DNA of 64,000 nucleotides from Rhizobium aethiopicum (lineage in GTDB: Bacteria; Pseudomonadota; Alphaproteobacteria; Rhizobiales; Rhizobiaceae). Position 1 is the first letter of the stretch. Every line of letters begins with the position of its first letter. The stretch is from positions 62,001 through 126,000 of the forward strand of contig NZ_JACIFV010000016.1 in assembly GCF_014197535.1 (NCBI RefSeq), in the 5' to 3' direction. The notes under the pieces were generated by a model. The model ran no database searches. It was not told the origin of the DNA and saw nothing but the letters and a program-made list of their open reading frames with translations. The translations under genes and the position numbers were made by a program. Shown piece after piece: positions 36,448 to 45,267 of the stretch.

Positions 36448-37434
36448 ATGTCGCAGGAGCTCGCCGCAACCCTGACCAATCCGGGCATGCTGATTGCGCT
36501 CCTCGTCGCGATCGCCGTCTTCGCCACCTTTTATACGATTGCCATCCCCTTCTTCGAACGTGGCGATCTCGACAAGCGGATGAAGGCGGTTTCGACCGAG
36601 CGCGAGCAGATCCGCGCTCGCGAACGCGCCCGCATGAACGCCGAATCCGGCGCCGGCAAGGCTTCGCTCAGGAGCCAGAACAACCGCTCTGTCCGCCAGA
36701 TCGTCGAGCGTTTTAACCTGCGTAAGGCACTCGTCGACGAAAACACCGTCAACAAGCTGCGCGCCGCTGGGTTTCGCTCGGAAAATGCGCTGAATACCTT
36801 CCTCGTCGCGCGTTTCCTGCTGCCTTTCCTTTTCCTGGCGCTCGCCGCTTTCTGGGTCTTTGGCCTCGGCAATCTCGCCGAAAGGGGTATGCCGATCCGC
36901 CTCCTCGCGGTCATAGGCGTCGGCTATGTCGGTTTCTATGCGCCGAACATCTATATCTCCAACCGCATGGGCAAGCGTCAGTACTCAATTAAGCGTGCCT
37001 GGCCGGATGCGCTCGACCTGATGCTGATCTGCGTCGAATCCGGCATCTCGATCGAGGCCGCGATGCGTCGCGTCTCCGAAGAACTCGGCGAGCAATCGCC
37101 GCCGCTCGCCGAGGAAATGGTGCTGACCACGGCCGAGCTCTCCTTCCTGCCGGATCGCCGCGTCGCGCTCGAAAATCTCGCGACGCGCACCCAGATCGAG
37201 CTGGTCCGCTCGGTGGCCCAGGCGCTGATCCAGGCGGACCGATACGGCACGCCGGTTGCGCAGGCGCTACGCGTTCTTGCCCAAGAAGGACGTGACGAGC
37301 GCATGAACGAAGCGGAAAAGAAGGCAGCCGCCCTGCCGCCGAAATTGACGGTACCGATGATCCTGTTCTTCCTGCCGGTGCTGATCGCCGTCATCCTCGG
37401 TCCGGCCGGCATCCAAGTGGCAGACAAGTTCTGA
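36448..37434 (+). CDS. tadC: Tad pilus inner-membrane platform protein TadC
   Basis: A 328-residue T2SSF-family protein paralogous to TadB. It has an N-terminal helix, a charged cytosolic linker (ERERARMNAESGAGKAS), two helices, and the T2SSF domain (WPDALDLMLICVESGISIEAAM, LVRSVAQALIQADRYGTPVAQAL), then a terminal helix ending VADKF. GGAGGAGG precedes the ATG. It is the last plus-strand gene of the pilus run; no clear terminator was found after it. Confidence 0.93.
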   Translation: MSQELAATLTNPGMLIALLVAIAVFATFYTIAIPFFERGDLDKRMKAVSTEREQIRARERARMNAESGAGKASLRSQNNRSVRQIVERFNLRKALVDENTVNKLRAAGFRSENALNTFLVARFLLPFLFLALAAFWVFGLGNLAERGMPIRLLAVIGVGYVGFYAPNIYISNRMGKRQYSIKRAWPDALDLMLICVESGISIEAAMRRVSEELGEQSPPLAEEMVLTTAELSFLPDRRVALENLATRTQIELVRSVAQALIQADRYGTPVAQALRVLAQEGRDERMNEAEKKAAALPPKLTVPMILFFLPVLIAVILGPAGIQVADKF

Positions 37435-37591
37435 CGGTCGTACCGGAACCCTATGCCGCTTTTTTAGCAGAAGGCGATTTGAGATAGCGCTCGTGACCGG
37501 CGCCGGCATAACTGCTAAACGGGACGGACGACGATCGGCCGGCTCAGATGCGGTTTTCTCGGCGCTCGTCCCACTCGAAAGAGAGGTTCCG

Positions 37592-38224
37592 ATGTCTTCC
37601 GCAGGCATTTTCATCAGCATCATGGCAGCCTTGGCCGTCGGCGCGATGAGCCCCGGCCCGAGCTTCGTCGTCGTCTCCAGGATCGCCATCTCGCGTTCGC
37701 GGCTGGATGGACTTGCGGCCGCATTCGGCATGGGCGCCGGCGGCGTCGTTTTCGCCGGGCTGGCGCTCGCCGGTCTGACGGCGTTGTTGTCGCAATTCGA
37801 GTGGCTCTATGTGCTGCTCAAGGTGGCGGGCGGGGCTTATCTCCTCTACATCGCCGTCAATATCTGGAGAGGCGCCGCAAAGCCGATCGAACTTTCCGAT
37901 GCCGTCAATGGCCATCGCGCGCCCATGCGCAGCTTCATCACCGCATTGCTGACGCAGATCAGCAACCCGAAGACCATCATCGTCTACGCCAGTCTTTTTG
38001 CGGCGCTTCTGCCGCGGACGGTACCGCTCGATCTCCTCTTGGCGCTGCCGGTCGGCGTTTTCGCGGTGGAGGCGGGGTGGTATTCAATCGTGGCGCTCGC
38101 CTTTTCGGCTCGCCACCCGCGGCGGCTCTATCTCCATGCCAAGGGCTGGATCGACCGGGCCGCCAGTGCGGTGATGGGCGGCCTTGGTCTGCGGCTCATT
38201 CTTTCGGGCCTCAGCATCAGGTAG
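37592..38224 (+). CDS. LysE/RhtB-family amino-acid exporter
   Basis: This 210-residue inner-membrane protein has five to six helices and the LysE signature near the start, AVGAMSPGPSFVVVSRIAIS. The region GLAAAFGMGAGGVVFAGLALAG and NPKTIIVYASLFA agree with the RhtB branch. Members export amino acids or derivatives such as lysine, threonine or homoserine lactone; the substrate is unknown. AGAGG precedes the ATG at 37592. It interrupts the pilus locus, lying between tadC and tadD. Confidence 0.85.
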   Translation: MSSAGIFISIMAALAVGAMSPGPSFVVVSRIAISRSRLDGLAAAFGMGAGGVVFAGLALAGLTALLSQFEWLYVLLKVAGGAYLLYIAVNIWRGAAKPIELSDAVNGHRAPMRSFITALLTQISNPKTIIVYASLFAALLPRTVPLDLLLALPVGVFAVEAGWYSIVALAFSARHPRRLYLHAKGWIDRAASAVMGGLGLRLILSGLSIR

Positions 38225-38264
38225 ATCAGGCGGAGAAGGCTTGGTTATCCGCCAAATGATGAGG

Positions 38265-39104
38265 TCAGTTGGTGTTGCTGCCATCCGCTGCGCCCGGCGT
38301 CTTGTCCTTGGCAGCGAGCTTCTGCCAGGAGTTCTGCTGCGAGAGCATGCCCCTGAGATAGGCGACATTGGCATCGGCCTGCTGCGGCGAAAGCTCCCGC
38401 CGCGCGATCTGTTCCGCTTCCGCAAAACGTCCTTGCAGGCCGACGACGAGGGCAAGGTTCTGTCGGACGCGGCTGTCGGCGGTCGGCTGGCCGGCGGCGG
38501 AGCGCAGATAGGTTTCGGCCGTGCGCAGATCGCCGGTCAGCACATAGGACATGCCGAGATTGGAAAGGATCGAAGGCTCGTTCGGCTGGATGTCGAGCGC
38601 GTCGCGGTAGCGTTGTCGGGCCTCGCTCGCCCGGCCCATCTGGTCGAGGATTGCGCCTTCGGCCGAGATCAGCCTCCAGTCGGGGCGATCCGGTGTCTGG
38701 GCGCGGCCGATCGTGTCGAGCGCCTGCTGGAACTGCCCGGCCGCCGCCTGCGCCTTGCCGTAGGCGGCTAGCACATTGCGGTCGCCCGGATTGGCGATCG
38801 CCACCTGCTGCATGACGGCGAGCGCCTGCGCGTCGCGGCCGCTCATGCGCAGCAGGTTGGCGTAGTTGACGCCGTTGACGGGATCGCGCGGGTTCTTTTC
38901 ATAGGCCTGGCCGATCCGGTCCGTCGCCGAGCGCAGCTCGGTCGCATCCATCTCTTCGACCGGCTTGGTCAGTTTCGGCACCGAGCCTGTCGTCATCCGG
39001 TCCTTGGCCGTCGTCGAGCAGCCGGCAAGCGCAAGGATGATCAGCGATGCTGCAGCACCCTGCAGGATACGGTTGGTGGATATGGTGATGCGCGAGGCAG
39101 GCAT
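38265..39104 (-). CDS. tadD: TadD-like TPR lipoprotein
   Basis: A 279-residue lipoprotein with lipobox LALAGCS (Cys at about 29) followed by tetratricopeptide repeats: NGVNYANLLRMSGRDAQALAVM, LAAYGKAQAAAGQFQQALDTI, GAILDQMGRASEARQRYRDAL and ILSNLGMSYVLTGDLRTAETYL. The architecture is that of TadD, which acts as a pilotin for the Tad secretin. It is on the minus strand, 40 bp from the LysE gene, so its expression is separate from that of the main pilus operon. Confidence 0.88.
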   Translation of the reverse strand: MPASRITISTNRILQGAAASLIILALAGCSTTAKDRMTTGSVPKLTKPVEEMDATELRSATDRIGQAYEKNPRDPVNGVNYANLLRMSGRDAQALAVMQQVAIANPGDRNVLAAYGKAQAAAGQFQQALDTIGRAQTPDRPDWRLISAEGAILDQMGRASEARQRYRDALDIQPNEPSILSNLGMSYVLTGDLRTAETYLRSAAGQPTADSRVRQNLALVVGLQGRFAEAEQIARRELSPQQADANVAYLRGMLSQQNSWQKLAAKDKTPGAADGSNTN

Positions 39105-39186
39105 GTTGCGTTCCTGATTCCGAAATCGGCGCCTGACCTCGAAGCGGAACAGGGAAAGGTTTGACGCAATCTTCGCTCCAGCAATA

Positions 39187-39206
39187 GTCTGTTAACCCTA
39201 ACAGAC
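39187..39206. promoter_or_regulatory. 8-4-8 palindrome in the tadD / aminopeptidase divergent promoter
   Basis: GTCTGTTA (39187-39194) and TAACAGAC (39199-39206) form a perfect 8-bp inverted repeat with a 4-nt centre, in the 141-bp gap between two divergent genes. Its position 40-80 bp from both starts suits a regulator-binding site. TTAA half-sites overlap it but are not spaced as a CtrA box. Confidence 0.5.
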
Positions 39207-39245
39207 CGTTAAGGAACGATTCCTGGCGACCGCCGAAGGACAATC

Positions 39246-40637
39246 ATGGCCCCCTATCAGTTCATCGAAAGACCGACTCCTTTCAACACGAAGGGCGGCT
39301 CGACGCTGCCGATCTTTGCCGTCACGCCTGCCCATATCGAGACCGGCACGATCGATCCGATTGCGCTCGATTGGGCGCGCAAGGCGGGCTACAAGGCCGA
39401 AAGCGGTTCGCTTTTGCTGATCCCGACGGCCGACGGCCAGCTCGGCGGTGCGCTTTTCGGCCTCGGCACCAACCCGTCGGAACAGCCCTACATCACAGGC
39501 AGGCTGGCCCGTGCGCTGCCTGCCGGCGACTGGCACATCGAGACCGCGCCGCTGACGGCAAATCGCCTCGCCCTCGGCTTCGGGCTCGGCAGCTACCGTT
39601 TCGATCGCTACAAATCGGAAAAGTCGTCGGCAGCGACCTTGATGATCCCCCGCGATGCCGACGGCGCCGATATCAAGCGCCAGCTCGCCGGCGTCTTTCT
39701 TGCTCGCGACCTCATCAATACGCCGACCAACGATATGGGGCCGGACCAGCTCGAGGCCGCCTTCCGCGCCCTGGCCGCACATTACAAGGCGGAACTATCG
39801 GTCATCACGGGCGACGAACTGCTCGAGCAGAATTTCCCGCTCGTCCATACCGTCGGCCGCGCCAGCGCCGACGCGCCGCGCCTTCTCGAACTGCGCTGGG
39901 GCAAGAAGGGTCATCGCAAGGTGACGCTCGTCGGCAAGGGCGTCTGCTTCGATACCGGCGGTCTCGATATCAAGCCTGCCGCCTCGATGCTGCTGATGAA
40001 GAAGGACATGGGCGGCGCGGCGAATGTCATGGGGCTCGCCCTGATGATCATGGACGCCAAGCTGAAGGTCGATCTGCGCGTCATCGTCCCGGTCGTCGAA
40101 AACGCCATCTCCTCCAATGCCTTCCGCCCCGGCGACATTTACCGCAGCCGAAAGGGTCTGACCGTCCAGATCGACAATACCGACGCCGAAGGCCGGTTGA
40201 TCCTGGCCGATGCGCTTGCCTATGCCGACGAGGAAGAGCCCGAACTTTTGATCGACATGGCGACGCTGACAGGGGCTGCCCGCGTTGCCCTCGGTCCGGA
40301 CCTGCCGCCCTTCTTCACCGATGATGCCAATCTGGCCCATGACCTGACCGAAGCAAGCCTGGAGACAGACGATCCGATCTGGCGCCTGCCGCTCTATGCC
40401 GGCTATGAAAGGGATGTCCGCGCCAAATTCGCCGACCTGACCAATGCCCCGGCCGGCGGCATGGCTGGGTCGATCACCGCCGCGCTTTTCCTCAAACGCT
40501 TCGTCAGCAAAACCAAGAGCTGGGCGCATTTCGACATTTATGGCTGGGCACCGTCCGAACGGCCACATTCGCCGGGCGGCGGCGAAGCACAGGCGATCCG
40601 CGCGCTCTTTCATCATATCCGCACCAGCCAGCGCTGA
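39246..40637 (+). CDS. M17 leucyl aminopeptidase
   Basis: The 463-residue cytosolic enzyme removes N-terminal residues from peptides using two metal ions. The family signature NTDAEGRLILADAL is intact, and the other metal-binding part is GVCFDTGGLDIKPAASMLLMKKDMGGAA. FLARDLINTPTNDMGP marks the start of the catalytic domain; an N-terminal domain of about 155 residues precedes it. AAGGA lies before the ATG. It could be called pepA- or pepB-like; I do not choose. Confidence 0.93.
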   Translation: MAPYQFIERPTPFNTKGGSTLPIFAVTPAHIETGTIDPIALDWARKAGYKAESGSLLLIPTADGQLGGALFGLGTNPSEQPYITGRLARALPAGDWHIETAPLTANRLALGFGLGSYRFDRYKSEKSSAATLMIPRDADGADIKRQLAGVFLARDLINTPTNDMGPDQLEAAFRALAAHYKAELSVITGDELLEQNFPLVHTVGRASADAPRLLELRWGKKGHRKVTLVGKGVCFDTGGLDIKPAASMLLMKKDMGGAANVMGLALMIMDAKLKVDLRVIVPVVENAISSNAFRPGDIYRSRKGLTVQIDNTDAEGRLILADALAYADEEEPELLIDMATLTGAARVALGPDLPPFFTDDANLAHDLTEASLETDDPIWRLPLYAGYERDVRAKFADLTNAPAGGMAGSITAALFLKRFVSKTKSWAHFDIYGWAPSERPHSPGGGEAQAIRALFHHIRTSQR

Positions 40638-40769
40638 CGCCGCCTGGCTAGTGCTCAGGCGCATCGCATGACCGCTGTCTCGCGCTGCGCCTCGCGGCCG
40701 ATCGTTAAAATTTTATTCACCCTGCGGGGCGGCAGTTCTCGCCACCCTCTTGCATGTCCATTGCAACTG

Positions 40770-40804
40770 CCGGAAAATGAAACGCTAGCGTAACGATTTT
40801 CCGG
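40770..40804 (+). promoter_or_regulatory. nested palindromic operator overlapping the ribosome-binding site of the MarR-type gene
   Basis: Outer arms CCGGAAAAT (40770-40778) and ATTTTCCGG (40796-40804) enclose a perfect 10-bp palindrome ACGCTAGCGT (40782-40791). The second arm overlaps the start of the Shine-Dalgarno GGAGGGG (40803-40809) of the gene beginning at 40812. This fits an autoregulatory operator, a translational hairpin, or both. Confidence 0.6.
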
Positions 40805-40811
40805 AGGGGCC

Positions 40812-41162
40812 GTGCCGATCGAACTGACCGCCTCGCAGGCGCTGGGGCTCTGGCATGGCGTGGCGCTCGATCAGGTTCGCCATGACGACCGCGATTTGAC
40901 ATTGCGCCAGATGGCGATCCTGCTGCATATTTATCTCGTGCCGCCGCCCCACACGGTGCGCGGGCTTGCCGCCACGCTCAACGTCACCAAGCCGGTCATT
41001 ACCCGCGCCTTGGATACGATGGGTGAGATGGGCCTAGTTGATCGCGTGCGCGACGATGCCGACCGCCGCAATGTGATCATCAAACGTACCGTCGGCGGTG
41101 CGCTCTACCTGGAAAAGCTCGGCGATCTCGTGCGGGATCAGGGCCGCCGCCTACCGATCTAA
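40812..41162 (+). CDS. MarR-type transcriptional regulator
   Basis: A 116-residue winged-helix regulator. LTLRQMAILLHIYLVPPPHTVRG is the first helix region, LAATLNVTKPVITRALDTMGEMGLV the recognition helix-turn-helix and DRVRDDADRRNVIIKRT the wing. It begins with GTG preceded by GGAGGGG. It is slightly shorter than typical MarR proteins, with the dimerisation helices reduced. It lies 24 bp upstream of the NlpC/P60 gene and just after a nested palindrome that may be its own operator. Confidence 0.8.
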   Translation: MPIELTASQALGLWHGVALDQVRHDDRDLTLRQMAILLHIYLVPPPHTVRGLAATLNVTKPVITRALDTMGEMGLVDRVRDDADRRNVIIKRTVGGALYLEKLGDLVRDQGRRLPI

Positions 41163-41186
41163 AAGGGCGATCTGAAAGGAACACAA

Positions 41187-42044
41187 ATGACGATGCTCGA
41201 CCGCCGCCTGCATGCCTATCGGCCGGATCTCGCGGAAGCGGGGCTCGAGGGCAAGGTGGAGGCGTCGCGCTTCGTGGAAGGCGCCGCAGCGCGTGTTGCC
41301 CTTCCCGTCGCCGCCCTGCGCCCTGAGCCGGAACTTGCCCGCGGCATCGATACGGAACTGCTCCTCGGCGAGGATGTGACCGTTTTCGATCGCGCCGACG
41401 GCTGGTGCTGGGTGAAAGCTGCCTCCGACGGCTATGTCGGCTATCTCAAGGCGGAGGCGCTCGCGCAAACCGGGCCGGCGCCGACCCACATCGTCACCGT
41501 ACAGCGCACCTTCCTCTATCCGGAGCCGGAACTGCGCAAACCGCACCGGGCCATCCTGTCGATGGGAAGCCGCGTTCACGTCGCCGGCGAGGCGGAGGTG
41601 CGCGGTAATCACTACGTGGTGCTGACGGACGGCACGGCGATTTTCGCCAGACACGTGCAGCCGATCGGCGCTCTCGACGGTGCCGATTATGTCGCGATCG
41701 CCGCCCGTTTCCTCGAGACACCCTATCTCTGGGGCGGCCGCTCCGGCCTTGGCATCGATTGCTCCGGCCTCATCCAGCTGGCGATGCTGATGACCGGCAG
41801 ATCGGCGCCGCGTGATGCCGACATGCAGGCGGCCGGACTCGGCGAACCGATCGACCGCTCCGAAATCCGCCGCGGCGACCTGGTATTCTGGAAGGGCCAT
41901 GTCGCCATTTTCGAAGATCCTCAAACCATTCTCCACGCCAACGGCCACAGCATGACGGTGGCGCGCGAGAATTTCGAGTCGGCCGTCGAGCGCATCGGCT
42001 CGCTGTACCAACGGCCGACCGGCTATCGCCGCCCGTTTAGCTAA
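41187..42044 (+). CDS. NlpC/P60 cell-wall hydrolase with SH3-like domains
   Basis: The 285-residue protein has two SH3b-like segments (about 45-95 with DRADGWCWVKAASDGYVGYL, and about 105-155) and a C-terminal NlpC/P60 cysteine peptidase domain: catalytic Cys in LGIDCSGLIQLA, His in WKGHVAIFE and the polar third residue in HANGHSMTV. Such enzymes cut gamma-D-Glu-DAP linkages in peptidoglycan fragments. No signal peptide is visible, so it may act on recycled muropeptides in the cytosol. GAAAGGAAC precedes the ATG. The 3' end overlaps the convergent amidase gene by 4 bp. Confidence 0.88.
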   Translation: MTMLDRRLHAYRPDLAEAGLEGKVEASRFVEGAAARVALPVAALRPEPELARGIDTELLLGEDVTVFDRADGWCWVKAASDGYVGYLKAEALAQTGPAPTHIVTVQRTFLYPEPELRKPHRAILSMGSRVHVAGEAEVRGNHYVVLTDGTAIFARHVQPIGALDGADYVAIAARFLETPYLWGGRSGLGIDCSGLIQLAMLMTGRSAPRDADMQAAGLGEPIDRSEIRRGDLVFWKGHVAIFEDPQTILHANGHSMTVARENFESAVERIGSLYQRPTGYRRPFS

Positions 42045-43456
42045 GGGATCGGCGGCTGCGGCCAGACGCTCACGCCGCCGGTCCAATCCTCGAAGGCTTT
42101 CGACAGTCTCAGCACCCGCATGTCGTCGAAACGTGGCCCGACGATCTGCAGCCCGATCGGCATGCCCGACCGGGAGAAGCCGCAATTGATCGAGGCGGCC
42201 GGCTGATCCGACATGTTCCACGGCAGGGTGAAGGCGATATGTTCGAAGGGCCTCGCTGGATCGTTGGTCGGCGATGCCCATTCGGCCGGATAAGAGACGA
42301 TCGGGTTGGTCGGCGAAAGCAGGGCGTCGACCGTGGTGAACAGCCGTCCGCAGCTCCTGCGCATTTCGATCGTCTGATTGAAGCCTCTGACGGCATCGAC
42401 GCCGCTGATATCGGCGCCGGCCTTCGCCCAATCCCTGATATAGGGCAGGATGCTGTCGCGCCGCTCTTCGTTGAGCCCTGCGATATCGCTCCACAGGCGG
42501 GCGCGCCAGAACGTGTCGAGCCCGTCAAGCATCGCGCGCGTCAGCACCGGTTGAACGGAAACGATGGTCGCGCCGGCCTGCTCGAAACGTTTTGCCGCCG
42601 ATTCGACCGCGGTCCTGATCTGATCATCGACAGCAAACCCGCAGCCGGCATCGAGCATCAGGCCGATCTTCATGCCGGAGATGTCGACAACGAAATCCAT
42701 CCAGTCGAAATCGTTGGGCGGCAGGCTCGTGCCGTCGCGCCAGTCGGGCCGTGACAGCGTCGCCATCGAAAAAGCGGCGTCCTCGACGGTGCGCGTCATC
42801 GGGCCGAGACAGCGCCCGACATAATAGGGATCGGCCGGAATGCGCCCGTGGCTCGGCTTGAAGCCGAAGATGCCGGTCCAGCCGGCAGGAAGCCGTACCG
42901 AACCGCCTATATCCGTGCCGATGTGCAGCGGCCCGTAACCAGCCGCGGCCGCGGCCGCGGCGCCGGCGCTCGATCCACCGGGATTCTGCGCGATGTTCCA
43001 GGGATTGCGGCTGAGAGGATGAAAGCTCGACAGGCCGGAAGAAAGCATGCCGTAATCGGGACAGGTGGTCTTGGCGAAGATCACCGCGCCGTCCTCGCGC
43101 AACCGCGCGGCAGCCGGCGCGTCGGCCTCCGCCGGCTTGAGTTCCACCGCCCTGGTGCCGAGCGGCACCGGCTGGCCCTTCGTCGCGATCAGTTCTTTCA
43201 GCGTTGCCGGGATGCCGTCGAGCGCGCCGAGCGGTTGTCCCTTCGCCCAGCGCTCCGTCGAAGCTTTCGCCTGCACGCGCGCCGCCTCAGGGTCGTAGAG
43301 GTAGAGTGCTGAGATTGACGGCTCCCAGGCGGCGATATGGTCTTCGAGGGAGAGCCAGTATTCGAGCGGCGAGAGGCTCTTATCGGCGAAGCGTCGCCTG
43401 AGTTCACGGATAGTAAGGTCGGTTTCGGCCATCGGCGTTCTATTTCGGAAGGACAT
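42041..43456 (-). CDS. amidase signature family hydrolase
   Basis: This 471-residue enzyme of the amidase signature family has the complete Ser-cisSer-Lys triad: Lys in PATLKELIATKG, cis-Ser in GGSSAGAAAAAAAG and nucleophile Ser in DIGGSVRLPA. The substrate amide is unknown. The ATG at 43454-43456 overlaps the stop of the permease gene upstream (TGATG), suggesting coupling; another ATG eight codons later (43432) is an alternative that gives MAETDLTIREL as start. It is the last gene of the minus-strand peptide/amide importer cluster. Confidence 0.88.
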   Translation of the reverse strand: MSFRNRTPMAETDLTIRELRRRFADKSLSPLEYWLSLEDHIAAWEPSISALYLYDPEAARVQAKASTERWAKGQPLGALDGIPATLKELIATKGQPVPLGTRAVELKPAEADAPAAARLREDGAVIFAKTTCPDYGMLSSGLSSFHPLSRNPWNIAQNPGGSSAGAAAAAAAGYGPLHIGTDIGGSVRLPAGWTGIFGFKPSHGRIPADPYYVGRCLGPMTRTVEDAAFSMATLSRPDWRDGTSLPPNDFDWMDFVVDISGMKIGLMLDAGCGFAVDDQIRTAVESAAKRFEQAGATIVSVQPVLTRAMLDGLDTFWRARLWSDIAGLNEERRDSILPYIRDWAKAGADISGVDAVRGFNQTIEMRRSCGRLFTTVDALLSPTNPIVSYPAEWASPTNDPARPFEHIAFTLPWNMSDQPAASINCGFSRSGMPIGLQIVGPRFDDMRVLRLSKAFEDWTGGVSVWPQPPIP

Positions 43457-44316
43457 CAGCGGCTGGCCTCGCGTGGATCGAGAAGGTCGCGCAAGCCGTC
43501 GCCGAGCATGTTGAAGCCGAGGACGGTAAGCGCGATGGCAAGGCCGGGCAGGACCGCCAGCCAGGGGGCCAGCGCCAGATAGGTTTGCGCATCCGCAAGC
43601 ATCCGGCCCCATGTCGGCGCCGGCGGCGCCATGCCGAGCCCGAGAAAGCTGAGACCGGCCTCGGTCAGGATCGCCAGTCCGAGCTGGATTGTCCCATGCA
43701 CGATGATCTGGCTGATGATATTCGGCAGCACATGGCGCAGCGAAATGGTCAGGCGCGTATTACCGATGGCGCGCGCCGCCGTCACATAATCGCGGCTCCA
43801 GGCCTGCAGCGAGGTCGCCAGCGTCACCCGTGCAAAGACCGGAATCATGAAGACGGCGATCGCGGTGATCGCAGTGAACCGCCCCGGCCCGAGAAAGGCG
43901 CCGAGCACCATGGCCGACAGGATCGGCGGCAAGGCGAAGATGACGTCGCAGATGCGCATCAGCAGCGCTTCGGCTGGACCGCGGATCGCCGCGGCGGAGA
44001 TGCCTGATATCGAGCCGAGCGTCCCGCCAATCGCAACCGCGGTGATGGCGACCGACAGGGAGTTCCAGCATCCCGCCATCAGCATCGACAGCACGTCGCG
44101 GCCGAACTGATCCGTGCCGAGCAGGCCGAAGGCAAGCGGCGGCTGCAGTTTATGGATGATCTGCATCTTCGCCGGCGGCAACGGCGTCCAGACGAGCGAC
44201 AGCAACGCAACGGCGACCAGCAGGCCAATGATCACCGCTCCGGATATTAAGTTGATTCGCCGGCTAAGTTTTAAAGCCCGGCGACTGATGGTGCTGGCGG
44301 AAATGACGGAAGTCAT
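43456..44316 (-). CDS. dipeptide-type ABC importer permease (DppC family)
   Basis: A 286-residue inner-membrane permease. FGLLGTDQFGRDVLSMLMAG is the DppC-type signature at the start of the transmembrane core, and ARAIGNTRLTISLRHVLPNI is the EAA loop for contacting the ATPase. The C-terminus ends with DGLRDLLDPREA. It follows the DppB-type permease with a 3-nt gap and overlaps the amidase start. Confidence 0.93.
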   Translation of the reverse strand: MTSVISASTISRRALKLSRRINLISGAVIIGLLVAVALLSLVWTPLPPAKMQIIHKLQPPLAFGLLGTDQFGRDVLSMLMAGCWNSLSVAITAVAIGGTLGSISGISAAAIRGPAEALLMRICDVIFALPPILSAMVLGAFLGPGRFTAITAIAVFMIPVFARVTLATSLQAWSRDYVTAARAIGNTRLTISLRHVLPNIISQIIVHGTIQLGLAILTEAGLSFLGLGMAPPAPTWGRMLADAQTYLALAPWLAVLPGLAIALTVLGFNMLGDGLRDLLDPREASR

Positions 44317-44319
44317 GCT

Positions 44320-45267
44320 TCAGGCCGCCTTTCTCATCCTGGGGTCGATTGCCAGATAGGAGAGATCGACGATGAAATTCACCACGATGACCAAGCCCGC
44401 GAAGAACAGCACGACATCCTGCATCACGATGATGTCGCGCTGGGAGAGTGCCTGAAGGGCGAGCCTCCCGAGACCCGGCAGGTTGAAGACGTTTTCCACC
44501 AGCACCGCGCCGGCGACCAGAAAGGTGAACTGCAGCCCGATCATCGTCAGAATCGGGATCAGCGCATTCGGCACGATATGCCGCCACAGCACCGCACTGC
44601 TTGATAGCCCCTTGGCCACCGCGGTGCGGGCAAAATCCTCATGCATCGTTCCAAGCACCGCCGAACGTGCGACGCGCGTCAACACCCCCGCCTGCGGCAT
44701 CGCCAGCGCGACGGCCGGCATGACAAGCGCCTGCAATGCCGGCAGAAGACCGGCGCCCCACCCCGGGAAGCCGCCGGCTGGCATCAGCCCGAGCATCGTC
44801 GAAAACAGGATGATCAACAGCAGCGCCATCCAGAAGGCGGGCACGGCGATACTGATCTGCGAAAAGAGCGTTGCGATGACGGCGAAGACACCGCCGCGGC
44901 GCGAAGCGGCCAGCACGCCGAGCGGCAGGGCAATCGCCACCGAGAGCACGATTGCCATCAGCGCCAGTGGCAGCGTCACCGCTAGCCGCTCGACGATCAA
45001 TCCCGCAACGGGAACGCCATAGGTTAGGGAATTACCGAGGTTTCCGGACAGGACGCCGGCCAGCCACCGCCCGTAGCGCGGGATGAGCGGCTGGTCGAGG
45101 CCGAGCTCGTGGCGCAGCGCTGCCAGCGTTTCCGGGCTTGCCGAGGTGCCGAGCATGATCGAGGCGGGGTCACCGGGCAGAAGATCCATGACGGCGAAGA
45201 TCAGCAGCGAGACGATGAGAAGCGTGAGGATGAGGCCGGCGAAGCGGCGGGCGAGGAGGTTGATCAT
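44320..45267 (-). CDS. dipeptide-type ABC importer permease (DppB family)
   Basis: A 315-residue permease beginning with the DppB-type first helix (LLARRFAGLILTLLIVSLLIF), then DLLPGDPASIMLG and the loop RTAVAKGLSSSAVLWRHIVPN (EAA motif). It ends with LSYLAIDPRMR. It is separated from the binding-protein gene by a 267-bp gap filled with a palindromic repeat. It forms the channel with the DppC-type gene. Confidence 0.93.
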   Translation of the reverse strand: MINLLARRFAGLILTLLIVSLLIFAVMDLLPGDPASIMLGTSASPETLAALRHELGLDQPLIPRYGRWLAGVLSGNLGNSLTYGVPVAGLIVERLAVTLPLALMAIVLSVAIALPLGVLAASRRGGVFAVIATLFSQISIAVPAFWMALLLIILFSTMLGLMPAGGFPGWGAGLLPALQALVMPAVALAMPQAGVLTRVARSAVLGTMHEDFARTAVAKGLSSSAVLWRHIVPNALIPILTMIGLQFTFLVAGAVLVENVFNLPGLGRLALQALSQRDIIVMQDVVLFFAGLVIVVNFIVDLSYLAIDPRMRKAA

